The position numbers and the translations under genes are program-made. From positions 248,001 through 312,000 of the forward strand of contig JADCRZ010000001.1 of the NCBI GenBank assembly GCA_015069695.1: a stretch of DNA of 64,000 nucleotides, written 5' to 3'. This DNA is from Williamsia sp. Its GTDB lineage: Bacteria > Bacteroidota > Bacteroidia > Chitinophagales > Chitinophagaceae. The notes beneath the pieces were generated by a model. It saw only the letters and a program-made list of their open reading frames with translations. It was not told the origin of the DNA and searched no databases. This document shows, one piece after another, positions 7,783 to 16,707 of this stretch. Each line of letters begins with the position of its first letter. Within the stretch, counting starts at the first letter, position 1.

Positions 7783-10335
7783 CTAACTTTCTTCTTCCGT
7801 CTTGGGTTCCCGCTTTTTAAACAGGTAAAAGTCTGACTTGCCGAACTTGTATGTAAAGTTCAGGCGGAAGTTTCTGACGTTGCGGCGGCTGTAGCCGTCC
7901 TGGTAAAATGCGGGTGTATCGTAGATGGTGCCAAAGCGGTTGGTATTGAACAGGTCGTTGATGCTGAACGTAACCGCCGCTTTCCGGTTCTTCATAAATT
8001 CCTTGCGCAAAGCCAGGTCGGCATTGAAGCGGGCAGACTGGTAGCCCTGGGGAATGACCTGGCGCGACTGGTACTCACCGAAAAACTGGACAGAGAAATT
8101 GTTGAACAGCGTTGGATGCCGGGTCACGATTTTATAGCTGGTGACAAGCTTGGCGCCCCAATTAAGTCCCTTGTTGCTGATGCTGAGCTTGTCTGCGCCT
8201 GTTTGTACTTTCCGGTATTGCATGGTGACGGAAGGCGTAAGGTCGAAATTCTTTCCTGCCTTGTGCTGCAGGATAAATTCAGCCCCGAACCGGTTGGTGG
8301 TTTGCGCATTGATATACGTGTTCAGGATGGCATTGGGATCAATGGCTGCATTGTTCAGCTGCTGGTATTGTGCGGCGCTGATGGTATCGCTGAAACGGGT
8401 AATATCGCGCGGGTTGTTGTGAAGATAGAAAATGGCAAGCAGGTTTCCCTTGTTGGTCCGCTGGTTGATATTGAACTCGAAGGAATTGATAAACTCCGGA
8501 CGCAGCAGGGGATTGCCCTGCCGCAGGTTCACCGGGTCGCTGATGTCGATAAAGGGATTGAGCTCCCAGAAATCAGGCCGCCCGATGCGGCGTGTATAAT
8601 TTATCTGCAGTTCAGTATGCTCGCCGGCTTGTTTGGTGAGGAACAGGCTGGGAAATACCGCATCAAAAAACTGGTTCAGCTTACCCGGATACTCATACCC
8701 GAATTTTTTTGCGCTGTCTACCAGTGTACCATCAAAGCGGGAATGTTCGGCACGGAGCCCTGCCTGGTAGCCAATGCCCTTCCATTTGTTGGAGTAGGTC
8801 ACATAAAATGCATTGATGAGCTGCGTGTACTTGTAGTTATTGCTCAGCGGCAGTTTTGTTTGCGCACCGTTGTTCACGGAATAAGCAGAAAGAATGCTGT
8901 GCTGCCGGTTGATAAAGGAGCGCATACCTGTTTCCAGCTTGGCATGCTCGCTGATAGGATTTTCAAAATCTACTTTGAACGTCATCTGCTGGCTGTTGTC
9001 GTCGCCATAGTTCACTACCCGGGCAGGCTTGTCAACCGGTGTGTTATCAGGCAGGAAGTAGGAATTAAGGATGCTGTAGTTGTTTGTTCCGTTGCCCCAG
9101 TTGTAATTGAAATTGGCCGTGAGCTCTTTGCCTGGCTGCGGAAATTTATGGGTGAAGTCTACCTGGGTACTATACCGTTTGTACCGGGAATCCGCATCGG
9201 ATGTGCGTTTGCCGGACCGTTGCAATACCCTGCTGCTGTTGAGGTATTCCTGTTGCTGTTCTTCTGCCCTGCTTGAATTGCCTCCTGTTATATTCTGCGA
9301 AGCAGAAAGGGTGTTGCGGTTGTCCAAGAAATAGTCCATGCCAAACCGGAAGGAGCGGTTGTGGCGCATCAGGTCGCCTGTTGAATATTGGTTGAAGTAA
9401 TTGTCTGTAATACCGCCCTTTTTATTTTCCCGCAGGGTTTTGCCCCTGGGTCTTCCGCCTGATTGGTTGTAGTTAGCACTTCCAAACAGGTTGAATTTTT
9501 CCTGCCGGATGTTCAGGCTTAGGTTTCCGTTCCCCACCTTGGGCGAACCGCCTCCGATGGTGGCGATGCCATTGAATCCGGCCCGCCGGTTTTTCTTCAG
9601 CACTACATTGATAATGCCCCCGCCGCCGGATGCATCGTATTTTGCCGAAGGGTTGGTGATCAGCTCAACCCGGTCTATATCATCGGCCGGTATCTGATCC
9701 AGTGTGAGAATGGTGGGGCGGCCATCTACAAATAACTGCGGCGTATTGTTCCGCAGCTGCACATTCCCGTTTACATCCACGTTTACGGACGGAATATTTT
9801 TAAGCAGATCGGTAGCAGTACCGCCTGCAGCGGTCAGGCTATTCTCGGCATGAAATATCTTCCGGTCGATGCCCATTTCCAGCGCCGGTTTGCGGGCTGT
9901 TACGGTTACAGTCTCCAGTGCCTGGGCGTCTGGCTGCAGGACGATGTTTCCCATATCTTTCTCAAGTGGCTGATCCCCGTTGTTTTTGGTGCCGGCCGGC
10001 AGCAGGGAAACCAGCTGGTCTTTGGAGGTGAACCCAATGGCCGAGATCACGAGCCGCACGCTGTCTGCCGCGGGCAGGTTGCGGAAACTGAAATCGCCGT
10101 TTGCCTTTGTGAGCATGCCGGTGATCAGGCTGTCCTTTCTCAGGGCATAAACCTGTACAGAAGCCGCATCCACGCCTTTTTGTGTTCTGCTGTCAACCAG
10201 TTTGCCATACAAGCGGTTGCTTTTTAACTTGATAAGCGGTTCATCTTCCAGCGTCGGCGGCTCTCTCTCTACTTGTGCAAAAACTGCGATGCTTACAAGG
10301 TTGCCAAGCAACCAGACGAGTAATGGTTTTTTCAT
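7783..10335 (-). CDS. TonB-dependent receptor, outer-membrane beta-barrel family
   Basis: An 850-residue outer-membrane protein. It has a signal peptide (MKKPLLVWLLGNLVSIAVFA), a carboxypeptidase-regulatory-like beta-sandwich (about 45-130, LYGKLVDSRTQKGVDAASVQ), and a plug domain (about 150-260) containing TDLLKNIPSVNVDVNGNVQL, DGRPTILTLDQIP and the end motif YDASGGGGIINVVLKK. The C-terminal barrel has the repeated NYTRRIGRPDFWELNPF / NPLLRPEF pattern of the group that lacks a SusD partner. The substrate cannot be told. It is monocistronic or leads nothing downstream, because a strong terminator follows. The 95-residue repeat gene starts upstream on the same strand and ends 29 bases before it, so the two may be co-transcribed. 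Confidence 0.9.
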   Translation of the reverse strand: MKKPLLVWLLGNLVSIAVFAQVEREPPTLEDEPLIKLKSNRLYGKLVDSRTQKGVDAASVQVYALRKDSLITGMLTKANGDFSFRNLPAADSVRLVISAIGFTSKDQLVSLLPAGTKNNGDQPLEKDMGNIVLQPDAQALETVTVTARKPALEMGIDRKIFHAENSLTAAGGTATDLLKNIPSVNVDVNGNVQLRNNTPQLFVDGRPTILTLDQIPADDIDRVELITNPSAKYDASGGGGIINVVLKKNRRAGFNGIATIGGGSPKVGNGNLSLNIRQEKFNLFGSANYNQSGGRPRGKTLRENKKGGITDNYFNQYSTGDLMRHNRSFRFGMDYFLDNRNTLSASQNITGGNSSRAEEQQQEYLNSSRVLQRSGKRTSDADSRYKRYSTQVDFTHKFPQPGKELTANFNYNWGNGTNNYSILNSYFLPDNTPVDKPARVVNYGDDNSQQMTFKVDFENPISEHAKLETGMRSFINRQHSILSAYSVNNGAQTKLPLSNNYKYTQLINAFYVTYSNKWKGIGYQAGLRAEHSRFDGTLVDSAKKFGYEYPGKLNQFFDAVFPSLFLTKQAGEHTELQINYTRRIGRPDFWELNPFIDISDPVNLRQGNPLLRPEFINSFEFNINQRTNKGNLLAIFYLHNNPRDITRFSDTISAAQYQQLNNAAIDPNAILNTYINAQTTNRFGAEFILQHKAGKNFDLTPSVTMQYRKVQTGADKLSISNKGLNWGAKLVTSYKIVTRHPTLFNNFSVQFFGEYQSRQVIPQGYQSARFNADLALRKEFMKNRKAAVTFSINDLFNTNRFGTIYDTPAFYQDGYSRRNVRNFRLNFTYKFGKSDFYLFKKREPKTEEES

Positions 10336-10364
10336 GCTGAAACAACGTTTATTCAGGAATTTTT

Positions 10365-10652
10365 TTATGTACTGTGAATGTCATCGGGTATGCTGCCGGA
10401 ACCTGCACCCGGCTGGTTTCTGGTTATCAGGTGATCTACTTCCAGTTCCCCGATATGCAGTTTGCGTATATATCCCTGGCCTATTTGCAATTTGCCGATA
10501 GCCAGGGCTCCGATAGCCAGTGCACCAACTGCCAGCGCTCCCAGGGCAAAGGCACCAACAGCCACTGAACCGACAGCAATCCGCCCTGCAGCAGCCTGTC
10601 CGATCTTTGTCCCGGCAATCCGGGGCGCGAAATTATCCTGTTTCTTTTTCAT
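10365..10652 (-). CDS. Small protein made of five-residue hydrophobic repeats
   Basis: A 95-residue protein. Residues about 25-60 consist of consecutive five-residue units of the form A-(V/I/L)-G-x-(L/V/F): AVGSV, AVGAF, ALGAL, AVGAL, AIGAL, AIGKL, QIGQG, then a looser continuation. The five-residue period resembles pentapeptide-repeat proteins, which fold as a right-handed four-sided beta-helix, but the consensus has Gly where the usual Asn/Asp-Leu pair would be. The N-terminus is basic (MKKKQD), the C-terminus polar, and no signal peptide is seen. Its stop is 29 bases before the receptor gene start. It might be a short beta-solenoid cap or scaffold, or a membrane-associated peptide. Function unknown. 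Confidence 0.55.
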   Translation of the reverse strand: MKKKQDNFAPRIAGTKIGQAAAGRIAVGSVAVGAFALGALAVGALAIGALAIGKLQIGQGYIRKLHIGELEVDHLITRNQPGAGSGSIPDDIHST

Positions 10653-10813
10653 ATTATAGTTTTTAATGCGTAATCATTTTTGTATGGCAATTTGCTTGTT
10701 GCCCTTAAAGGCAACACAGGAGTTATTCAATTCAGGTGCCAGTTCTGTTTACCTGCTTGTGCAATTCCAGCAGGCGGATCGATCTTTAAAACAAGAGCTG
10801 GCGGAAAGTTTGA

Positions 10814-11518
10814 ATGAGTAAGATAGAAACAAGCAGCCGAGAACTTTTAAAAAATTCAAATATGAAGATCGGTACAACAAGAATAGAGACCCTGAGCGAC
10901 GGTGTGATCGCAATCATTATTACGATCATGGTGCTGGAGTTTAAAGTGCCGGAGTACAATGAGAAGATCACGGCAAGAGATGTGCTTGCAAACCTCCATC
11001 ACCTGCTTCCTTACTTTATCATATATGCTTTCAGCTTTATCATGGTGGCCATTCTCTGGACCAATCACCACCATATGTTTCACTTGCTGGAAAAGGCAGA
11101 CGAATACTTGCTGTGGACGAACTTTTTATTTCTTTTTTTTATGAGCCTGATTCCGTTTGCGACCCGCATAGTAGGAGAGAACCCCTTTCTTTCTATTTCG
11201 CCGGCCATCTACGGATTGAATATGTTGTTGACCACCGTATCGTTTGCCCTGATGCGGCGGCACAGCCTGCGAAAAAAACTGGTGCACCGCGACAAGAACA
11301 GGGAGTTGACCGTGCAGATCTTCAGGGCTTCCATAAAGGCCAGTACCAAAACCATTGTTGCCACCCTTGTTTATCTGGTATCCATCCCATTGGCGTTTGT
11401 GCATGTGTTTCTGGCATACGCCTGTTTTGTTGTACCGGTCATTCTTTTCTTTATTCCGGAAGGCATCGACAATGAAGAACTGGCGGAAAGAGTGGACCAG
11501 AAAAACACCGCTTTGTAA
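10814..11518 (+). CDS. TMEM175-family potassium channel (DUF1211)
   Basis: An inner-membrane protein of 234 residues (218 if translation begins at 10862). The first helix carries the TMEM175 signature RIETLSDGVIAIIITIMVLE, corresponding to the R-x3-FSDGVFAI motif that lines the pore. Bacterial members have six helices per subunit. Further hydrophobic segments lie around YFIIYAFSFIMVAIL, LWTNFLFLFFMSLIPF, YGLNMLLTTVSFAL, TIVATLVYLVSIPLAF and AYACFVVPVILFFI. The HHHMFHLL segment after helix 2 is also typical. It is divergent from the small repeat gene and stands alone. Bacterial TMEM175 proteins conduct K+; no ligand-sensing domain is attached. Confidence 0.88.
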   Translation: MSKIETSSRELLKNSNMKIGTTRIETLSDGVIAIIITIMVLEFKVPEYNEKITARDVLANLHHLLPYFIIYAFSFIMVAILWTNHHHMFHLLEKADEYLLWTNFLFLFFMSLIPFATRIVGENPFLSISPAIYGLNMLLTTVSFALMRRHSLRKKLVHRDKNRELTVQIFRASIKASTKTIVATLVYLVSIPLAFVHVFLAYACFVVPVILFFIPEGIDNEELAERVDQKNTAL

Positions 11519-11537
11519 ATAAAACCAGCCTGATTAT

Positions 11538-11563
11538 TCCCGCAGTTTATCGGCTGTGCGGGA
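11538..11563 (+). terminator. Weak hairpin after the TMEM175 gene
   Basis: A 7-bp stem (TCCCGCA with TGCGGGA) around a 12-base loop lies 20 bases after the stop. It has no immediate T-run, so it is at best a weak terminator. Confidence 0.3.
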
Positions 11564-11596
11564 CCGCCAGAGACAAAAAATGTTTTCTGGAAAAAT

Positions 11597-11626
11597 TTTG
11601 CTCAATCGTTTAAATAGTTATATTTG
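11597..11626 (+). promoter_or_regulatory. Bacteroidota-type promoter of the fructan locus
   Basis: TTTG at 11597-11600 and TATATTTG at 11619-11626 match the -33 TTTG and -7 TAnnTTTG elements of the Bacteroidota primary sigma factor, with an 18-base gap, one or two short of the usual. Transcription would start near 11633, leaving a leader of roughly 185 bases before the SusC start at 11818. Confidence 0.6.
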
Positions 11627-11754
11627 GATAGGATTTACTCCATCTTCAACAGGAAATAAAAGCAGCCAGCGCGTCATTGCTCAATGCACTGGAACCAACG
11701 ATTGAACGTTCTCAGACAAGCATTTGCCATATGAGCTCCAGCGATAGCAGAAGC

Positions 11755-11796
11755 CAGGCCTGATCCCATTTGCTCCGGCCTGCAAGGATAATTTTT
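11755..11796 (+). promoter_or_regulatory. Leader hairpin followed by a T-run, possible attenuator
   Basis: In the long leader of the SusC transcript, CAGGCC (11755-11760) can pair with GGCCTG (11777-11782), and a six-T run follows at about 11792. The stem is only six pairs and the T-run is displaced by about nine bases, so termination would be weak. It could instead act on translation, or be chance. Confidence 0.25.
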
Positions 11797-11817
11797 TAAC
11801 CATACATACCTTCCATT

Positions 11818-14800
11818 ATGAGAACATTGCAAGTTCTGCTGCCCCTCCTGTTGATGTCCTTATCTGGCTTTTCCCAGCAAAGAACAATTACCGGTACCAT
11901 TACCGGCGACGGAAAACCACTGGCAGGCGTAAGCGTTGCCGTAAAGGGAACCAGCACCGGTACGTCCACCAGCGAAAACGGAACCTACGCTATCGCCGTT
12001 CCCGCAGGTGGCATCCTGGTGTTTTCTCATGTAGGATTCAACGCGCAGGAAGTGCCCGTAGCCAATAAATCTGTTGTCGACCTGGCGATGGAACCGGAAA
12101 GCGGCGGACTGGAAAAGGTGGTCGTTACCGGCTACACCGCCCAACGAAAAGCAGATCTGACGGGTGCCGTATCGATCGTGAACCCTGCTGCCATCAATGA
12201 CCTGCCCAGCTCCAGCACCATCTCGGCCCTGCAGGGCCGCGTACCCGGTGTGTTCATTGAAACAGACGGCCGCCCCAACGGCGGACAGAACCGCTTCCTG
12301 ATCCGCGGATTAAATACATTGGGAAATACCAATCCCCTCTTTATCATCGATGGTGTGCCTACCATCAACCAGCAACAATTCAGAGGCATCGATCCCAGCA
12401 TGATCGAATCGATCCAGGTGCTCAAGGATGCGACCGCTGCTTCTATCTATGGGGCCAGGGCCTCCAACGGGGTGATCATTGTAACCACCAAACGGGGCAG
12501 CGCAAAGATGCAGGTCAAACTCAATACTTCTTACACCTCCCAGGTGTTTACCCAGAAGCTGCCCGTGTTAAATACTGTCCAGCGCGGACGGGCACTCTGG
12601 CAGGCCAGCATCAACGACAACACGCCCGTAACGGCTCACCAGGCACTCTATAGTTTTGTATCGCACACCGGTGCCAACGGTGTACCCGTCCTCGACTCCG
12701 TGCTCCCGGTAAAATGGATCGGCGGCAGTCCTTCCAGCCTCACGCCTTCCGCCAATACGGACTGGCAGGATGTGGTGTTTCACAACGGCTCTATCGCCAA
12801 TACCGATCTCAGCATCTCCAACGGTACCGACCGCTCTACCATGCTGTTTGGATTTAACTATCTCAACAACCAGGGCATTGTTCGCTTTTCCCAGTACCAG
12901 CGCTACTCGGTCCGCGTGAATACAGCGTTTGACGTGATCAAGAACGTACTGAAAGTGGGTGAAAACCTCCAGCTCTCGCTCGACCGCGATATGCCCATGC
13001 CCACTGACCTCGGCGGCTCAGACATGATCAACCTGGCGAGGTTCTTACAACCCATCCTGCCGGTATACAGAACAGACGGCAGCTTCGCAGGGCCCATCGG
13101 CGCCGGCTTCTCCGACAGGAACAATCCGCTCCACATGCTTACCATGTACAAAGACAATTTCAACAGGAACTACAATACTTTCGGCAATGTATATGCGGAA
13201 TTGAAACCTGTTGAGCACCTCGTGATCCGTTCCAATTTCGGCATAGACTATATCGGTGGCTATAACATCGCCCGCTTCCCGGCCTTCCAGGAAGGCTTTA
13301 TCGGCCGCACCATCAACTACATGCGGGTTGATCAAAGCCACCGCCTCAACTGGACCTGGTCCAACACCGCCAATTACGACCTCCGGTTTGGCAAGCACAG
13401 CACCAGCTTCTTGGTGGGCATGGAAGCCATTAAAAATGGGTACAAAACCCTGAGCGGTTACAAAGAAGGCTTTGCGCTGGAAGACCTGAACTACTACCAG
13501 CTCAGCGCCGGAACCGGCAACCAGACCGTATCCGGTACTGAAACCGGTAACCAGCTGCTATCCTATTTCGGAAAGATCAATTACAACTACGCCGACAAAT
13601 ACCTGCTGGCCGTGACCCTGCGCCGCGACGGCTCTTCCCGCTTTGGTACCAACAACGTATACGGCACCTTTCCTTCCCTGTCTGCCGGCTGGCGCGTCAA
13701 CAACGAATCGTTCCTGCGCGACGTGTCTTTTATCTCCAATCTTAAACTTCGCGGCGGATGGGGCCGCGTAGGCAACCAGGAGATCGGGGACGATTCCCGT
13801 TTTGGCGAATACATGACCAACTACGGCGTTAACACCGGCACCAGAACCACGGGTACGGCATACGATATTACCGGTGCCAATGGCGGTACCCTGCCTTCCG
13901 GTTATGCCCGTGTTCAGCTGGCCAATCCCAACCTCAAATGGGAAACCACCGAAGAGGTCAATGCAGGCATCGACTTTGGCCTGCTCCAGGAAAGGATCTA
14001 TGGTTCATTTGATTATTTCAGCCGCACCACTTCCAATATCCTGATCAGACCGCCCTATGTAGCCACCATCGGTGAAGGCGGAAGCCAATGGCAAAACGGC
14101 GCAACCGTAAAGAACAAAGGATTTGAAATCACCGCCGGCTACCGCGATCATGCAGGCGACCTTACCTATAGCGTAGGCGTGAACCTGGGATCGTTTCACA
14201 ACAAGGTAACCGAACTGCCGGCTTCGGTTGTACGCGCTTATCCGGGCAATACCGAACAGACCATTTTAGGTCATTCGCCGCTCGAACTGTTCGGGTATGT
14301 GGTGCAGGGAATTTTCCAGTCAAAGGCCGAAGTAGACGCGGCCGCCACCCAACCCGGCAAAGGCATCGGAAGGATCCGCTATGCTGACCTGAATGGTGAC
14401 AAGGTAATTGATCAGCTGGACCAGACCTGGCTCGGCGACCAATTGCCCAAGGGTGATTATGGCATCAACATCCAGCTGGCCTACAAAAATTTTGATGTAT
14501 CGCTTTTTGGGAATGGTGTGTATGGCAGAAAGGTCAACAACGGCATCAAAGGCTCGACCGATTTTATCGCCAGCGGCATGAACATGGGCACGCGCGTCCT
14601 GAATGCATGGACCCCGCAAAACCCCAGCTCTGCCATTCCGATGCTGACGCTGGTAGATGCAAACAGTGAGCTGTCGCGCTTCTCGAGCTACTTCGTGGAA
14701 AGCGGTGATTACTTCAAGCTGCGCTCCGCACAGATCGGTTATACGCTGCCCCGGGAAACGCTCAGCAAGATAAGGATCCAGCAGCTGCGGGTATACGGGC

Positions 14801-14931
14801 TGGCAGAGAACAGCTTGCTGATATTCCGGAAAAGCGGGGTGGGTGCATTTACGGCCCGTGACCCCGAAGATCCGGGCAGCCTTTATCCCAAACCGGTCAC
14901 CTTCACCCTGGGCTTAAACTTAACATTCTAA
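11818..14931 (+). CDS. SusC/RagA-family TonB-linked outer-membrane transporter (fructan locus)
   Basis: A 1037-residue SusC-type receptor that imports glycans across the outer membrane with its SusD lid. Signal peptide MRTLQVLLPLLLMSLSGFS; carboxypeptidase-regulatory-like domain about 22-95 (GTITGDGKPLAGVSVAVKGT); the family motif LEKVVVTGYTAQRKADLTGA; plug domain with LQGRVPGVFIETDGRPNGGQ, RGLNTLGNTNPLFIIDGVP and LKDATAASIYGARASNGVII; then a 22-strand-type barrel ending in LGLNLTF. SusD follows after 19 bases and a GH32 enzyme after that, so the cargo is most likely a fructan or fructo-oligosaccharide. Transcription is probably from the promoter at 11597-11626 under the LacI-type regulator encoded at the end of the locus. 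Confidence 0.95.
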   Translation: MRTLQVLLPLLLMSLSGFSQQRTITGTITGDGKPLAGVSVAVKGTSTGTSTSENGTYAIAVPAGGILVFSHVGFNAQEVPVANKSVVDLAMEPESGGLEKVVVTGYTAQRKADLTGAVSIVNPAAINDLPSSSTISALQGRVPGVFIETDGRPNGGQNRFLIRGLNTLGNTNPLFIIDGVPTINQQQFRGIDPSMIESIQVLKDATAASIYGARASNGVIIVTTKRGSAKMQVKLNTSYTSQVFTQKLPVLNTVQRGRALWQASINDNTPVTAHQALYSFVSHTGANGVPVLDSVLPVKWIGGSPSSLTPSANTDWQDVVFHNGSIANTDLSISNGTDRSTMLFGFNYLNNQGIVRFSQYQRYSVRVNTAFDVIKNVLKVGENLQLSLDRDMPMPTDLGGSDMINLARFLQPILPVYRTDGSFAGPIGAGFSDRNNPLHMLTMYKDNFNRNYNTFGNVYAELKPVEHLVIRSNFGIDYIGGYNIARFPAFQEGFIGRTINYMRVDQSHRLNWTWSNTANYDLRFGKHSTSFLVGMEAIKNGYKTLSGYKEGFALEDLNYYQLSAGTGNQTVSGTETGNQLLSYFGKINYNYADKYLLAVTLRRDGSSRFGTNNVYGTFPSLSAGWRVNNESFLRDVSFISNLKLRGGWGRVGNQEIGDDSRFGEYMTNYGVNTGTRTTGTAYDITGANGGTLPSGYARVQLANPNLKWETTEEVNAGIDFGLLQERIYGSFDYFSRTTSNILIRPPYVATIGEGGSQWQNGATVKNKGFEITAGYRDHAGDLTYSVGVNLGSFHNKVTELPASVVRAYPGNTEQTILGHSPLELFGYVVQGIFQSKAEVDAAATQPGKGIGRIRYADLNGDKVIDQLDQTWLGDQLPKGDYGINIQLAYKNFDVSLFGNGVYGRKVNNGIKGSTDFIASGMNMGTRVLNAWTPQNPSSAIPMLTLVDANSELSRFSSYFVESGDYFKLRSAQIGYTLPRETLSKIRIQQLRVYGLAENSLLIFRKSGVGAFTARDPEDPGSLYPKPVTFTLGLNLTF

Positions 14932-14950
14932 AATCCGTAAAAAAGCTTGT

Positions 14951-16672
14951 ATGAAAAAGAGCATGCTACTGATCCTGGTAACCGGGTTGCTGATGGGTAC
15001 TCTCTCCTGCAAAAAATTTCTGGACTATACACCCAAAGGCATCGTCAGCGATGAACAGCTGAATACCCCTGCCACTGTTGATCAACTGTGCACGGCTGCC
15101 TATTCCGCCATCGGCAACGACGACCGGCATTTTCAGTTTACCGGCATGTGGGCCTGGGCCAGCCTGCGGGGCGGCGACGCCTACAAAGGCGGCGGGGGCA
15201 CGGGTGACTCGCCCTGGTACGACCGCTTTGAAAAATTCAATATCGTAACAACCGATATTGTGCAGGTTGATAATACCTACATCGCCATTTATGAAGGGAT
15301 CGGCAGGGCCAATATCGCCATCAAAAAATTAAAGGCCCTTTCTGATGCAGACTACCCGCTCAAAACCCAACGCATAGCCGAAATGCGTTTCTTGCGCGGC
15401 CATCTCCATTTCATTCTGAAGGAGATGTTCAAGTACATTCCTTATGTAAGCGATACCACGCAGAACCCCGCCCTTTTAAGCAACCGGAGCCTCACCAATA
15501 TCCAGCTCTGGGATGCGATCGCGGCTGATTTCCAGTACGGGGTCGACAACCTGCCGCTCACGCAAAAAGAAGTGGGCCGTGCCACCAAAGTGGCTGCCAT
15601 GGCTTACCTGGCCAAGGTAAACCTGTATGAAGCCTACGAACAGGATGAAAAAAACCAGGTAACCAGCATCAACCAGAACCGCCTCAACAATGTAGTTACC
15701 CTGTGCAACAACATCATCAGCGCCGGTACCAACGGACTGGTCAGCGATTTTGCGTTCAACTTCCTGTATCCTTATTCTGAGAACAACGGAGAATCCATCT
15801 TTGCCATCCAGTATTCGATCAACGACGGCACCACCGATGGCCGCATCGACAAGGCCCATAGCGGTACTTATAACATGGCTTCACCGTATGGCTGCTGTTC
15901 CTTCCACGCGCCTTCGCAAAACCTGGTGAATGCGTTTAAAACCGACGCCAACGGCATTCCGCAGATCGACAGCTGGAACAATGCAGACATGAAAGATTCG
16001 GCCGATTTTCAGACCAATGGCGTTGATCCCCGCCTCGATCATACAGTGGGCGTTCCAACCCATCCGTACAAGTATATGCCCACGTTTATCGCACAGAAAA
16101 ACTGGCAGCGGGTACCCGAAGTATACGGACAGTACACCGGCATGAAAAACAATGCGCAGTACACCTGTTCCTGCTTTAAAAAATACGGGGCTTATTTTGG
16201 CAGCGCGACCAATATCACGATCCTGCGGTATGATGATGTGCTGCTCTGGCTGGCAGAAGCTTATATTGAGCAGGGCAAACAAAACCTGGCCTTGCCGCTG
16301 ATCAACCAGATCAGGACCCGGGCCGCCAGCAGTACCGGTTTGCTTAAATACGCCAACGGAAAAGCAATTTCCAATTACAGGATCAACAATTACATAGACG
16401 GCGTGAACTGCACCTGGACGCAGGATTTCGCCCGCAAGGCCCTGCGTTTTGAAAGACGCCTGGAGTTTGCCCTGGAAGACTGCCATTTCTTCGACCTCGT
16501 ACGCTGGGGCATCGCCGGTCCGTTTACCAACACTTATTTCGCGCAGGAAAAATCAAAGTACGTCAACATCGCGTCAGCCAATTTTACGGTCGGACGGGAT
16601 GAGTACCTGCCCATTCCCCAGAACCAGATCACGCTGAGCAATGGCCTGTTGAAGCAGAATGCCGGATACTAG
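14951..16672 (+). CDS. SusD/RagB-family glycan-binding lipoprotein (fructan locus)
   Basis: A 573-residue surface lipoprotein. Signal peptide MKKSMLLILVTGLLMGTLSC with acylated Cys20, then the typical KKFLDYTPKGIVSDEQLNTP start of RagB/SusD proteins. It has TPR-like helices and the conserved C-terminal RFERRLEFALEDCHFFDLVRWG and EYLPIPQNQI motifs. It forms the ligand-binding lid over the SusC transporter encoded 19 bases upstream. A fructan ligand is inferred from the neighbouring GH32 gene, not from binding-site residues. Confidence 0.95.
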   Translation: MKKSMLLILVTGLLMGTLSCKKFLDYTPKGIVSDEQLNTPATVDQLCTAAYSAIGNDDRHFQFTGMWAWASLRGGDAYKGGGGTGDSPWYDRFEKFNIVTTDIVQVDNTYIAIYEGIGRANIAIKKLKALSDADYPLKTQRIAEMRFLRGHLHFILKEMFKYIPYVSDTTQNPALLSNRSLTNIQLWDAIAADFQYGVDNLPLTQKEVGRATKVAAMAYLAKVNLYEAYEQDEKNQVTSINQNRLNNVVTLCNNIISAGTNGLVSDFAFNFLYPYSENNGESIFAIQYSINDGTTDGRIDKAHSGTYNMASPYGCCSFHAPSQNLVNAFKTDANGIPQIDSWNNADMKDSADFQTNGVDPRLDHTVGVPTHPYKYMPTFIAQKNWQRVPEVYGQYTGMKNNAQYTCSCFKKYGAYFGSATNITILRYDDVLLWLAEAYIEQGKQNLALPLINQIRTRAASSTGLLKYANGKAISNYRINNYIDGVNCTWTQDFARKALRFERRLEFALEDCHFFDLVRWGIAGPFTNTYFAQEKSKYVNIASANFTVGRDEYLPIPQNQITLSNGLLKQNAGY

Positions 16673-16707
16673 ACACAACCCTCCACTTTCACCTAAAGAT
16701 CAACCAA

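Noticed and set aside
8116-9276. Long open frame (386 codons) antisense to the TonB receptor gene
   Set aside because: It mirrors the receptor's codon pattern, has no recognisable domain, and the receptor on the other strand is certain.
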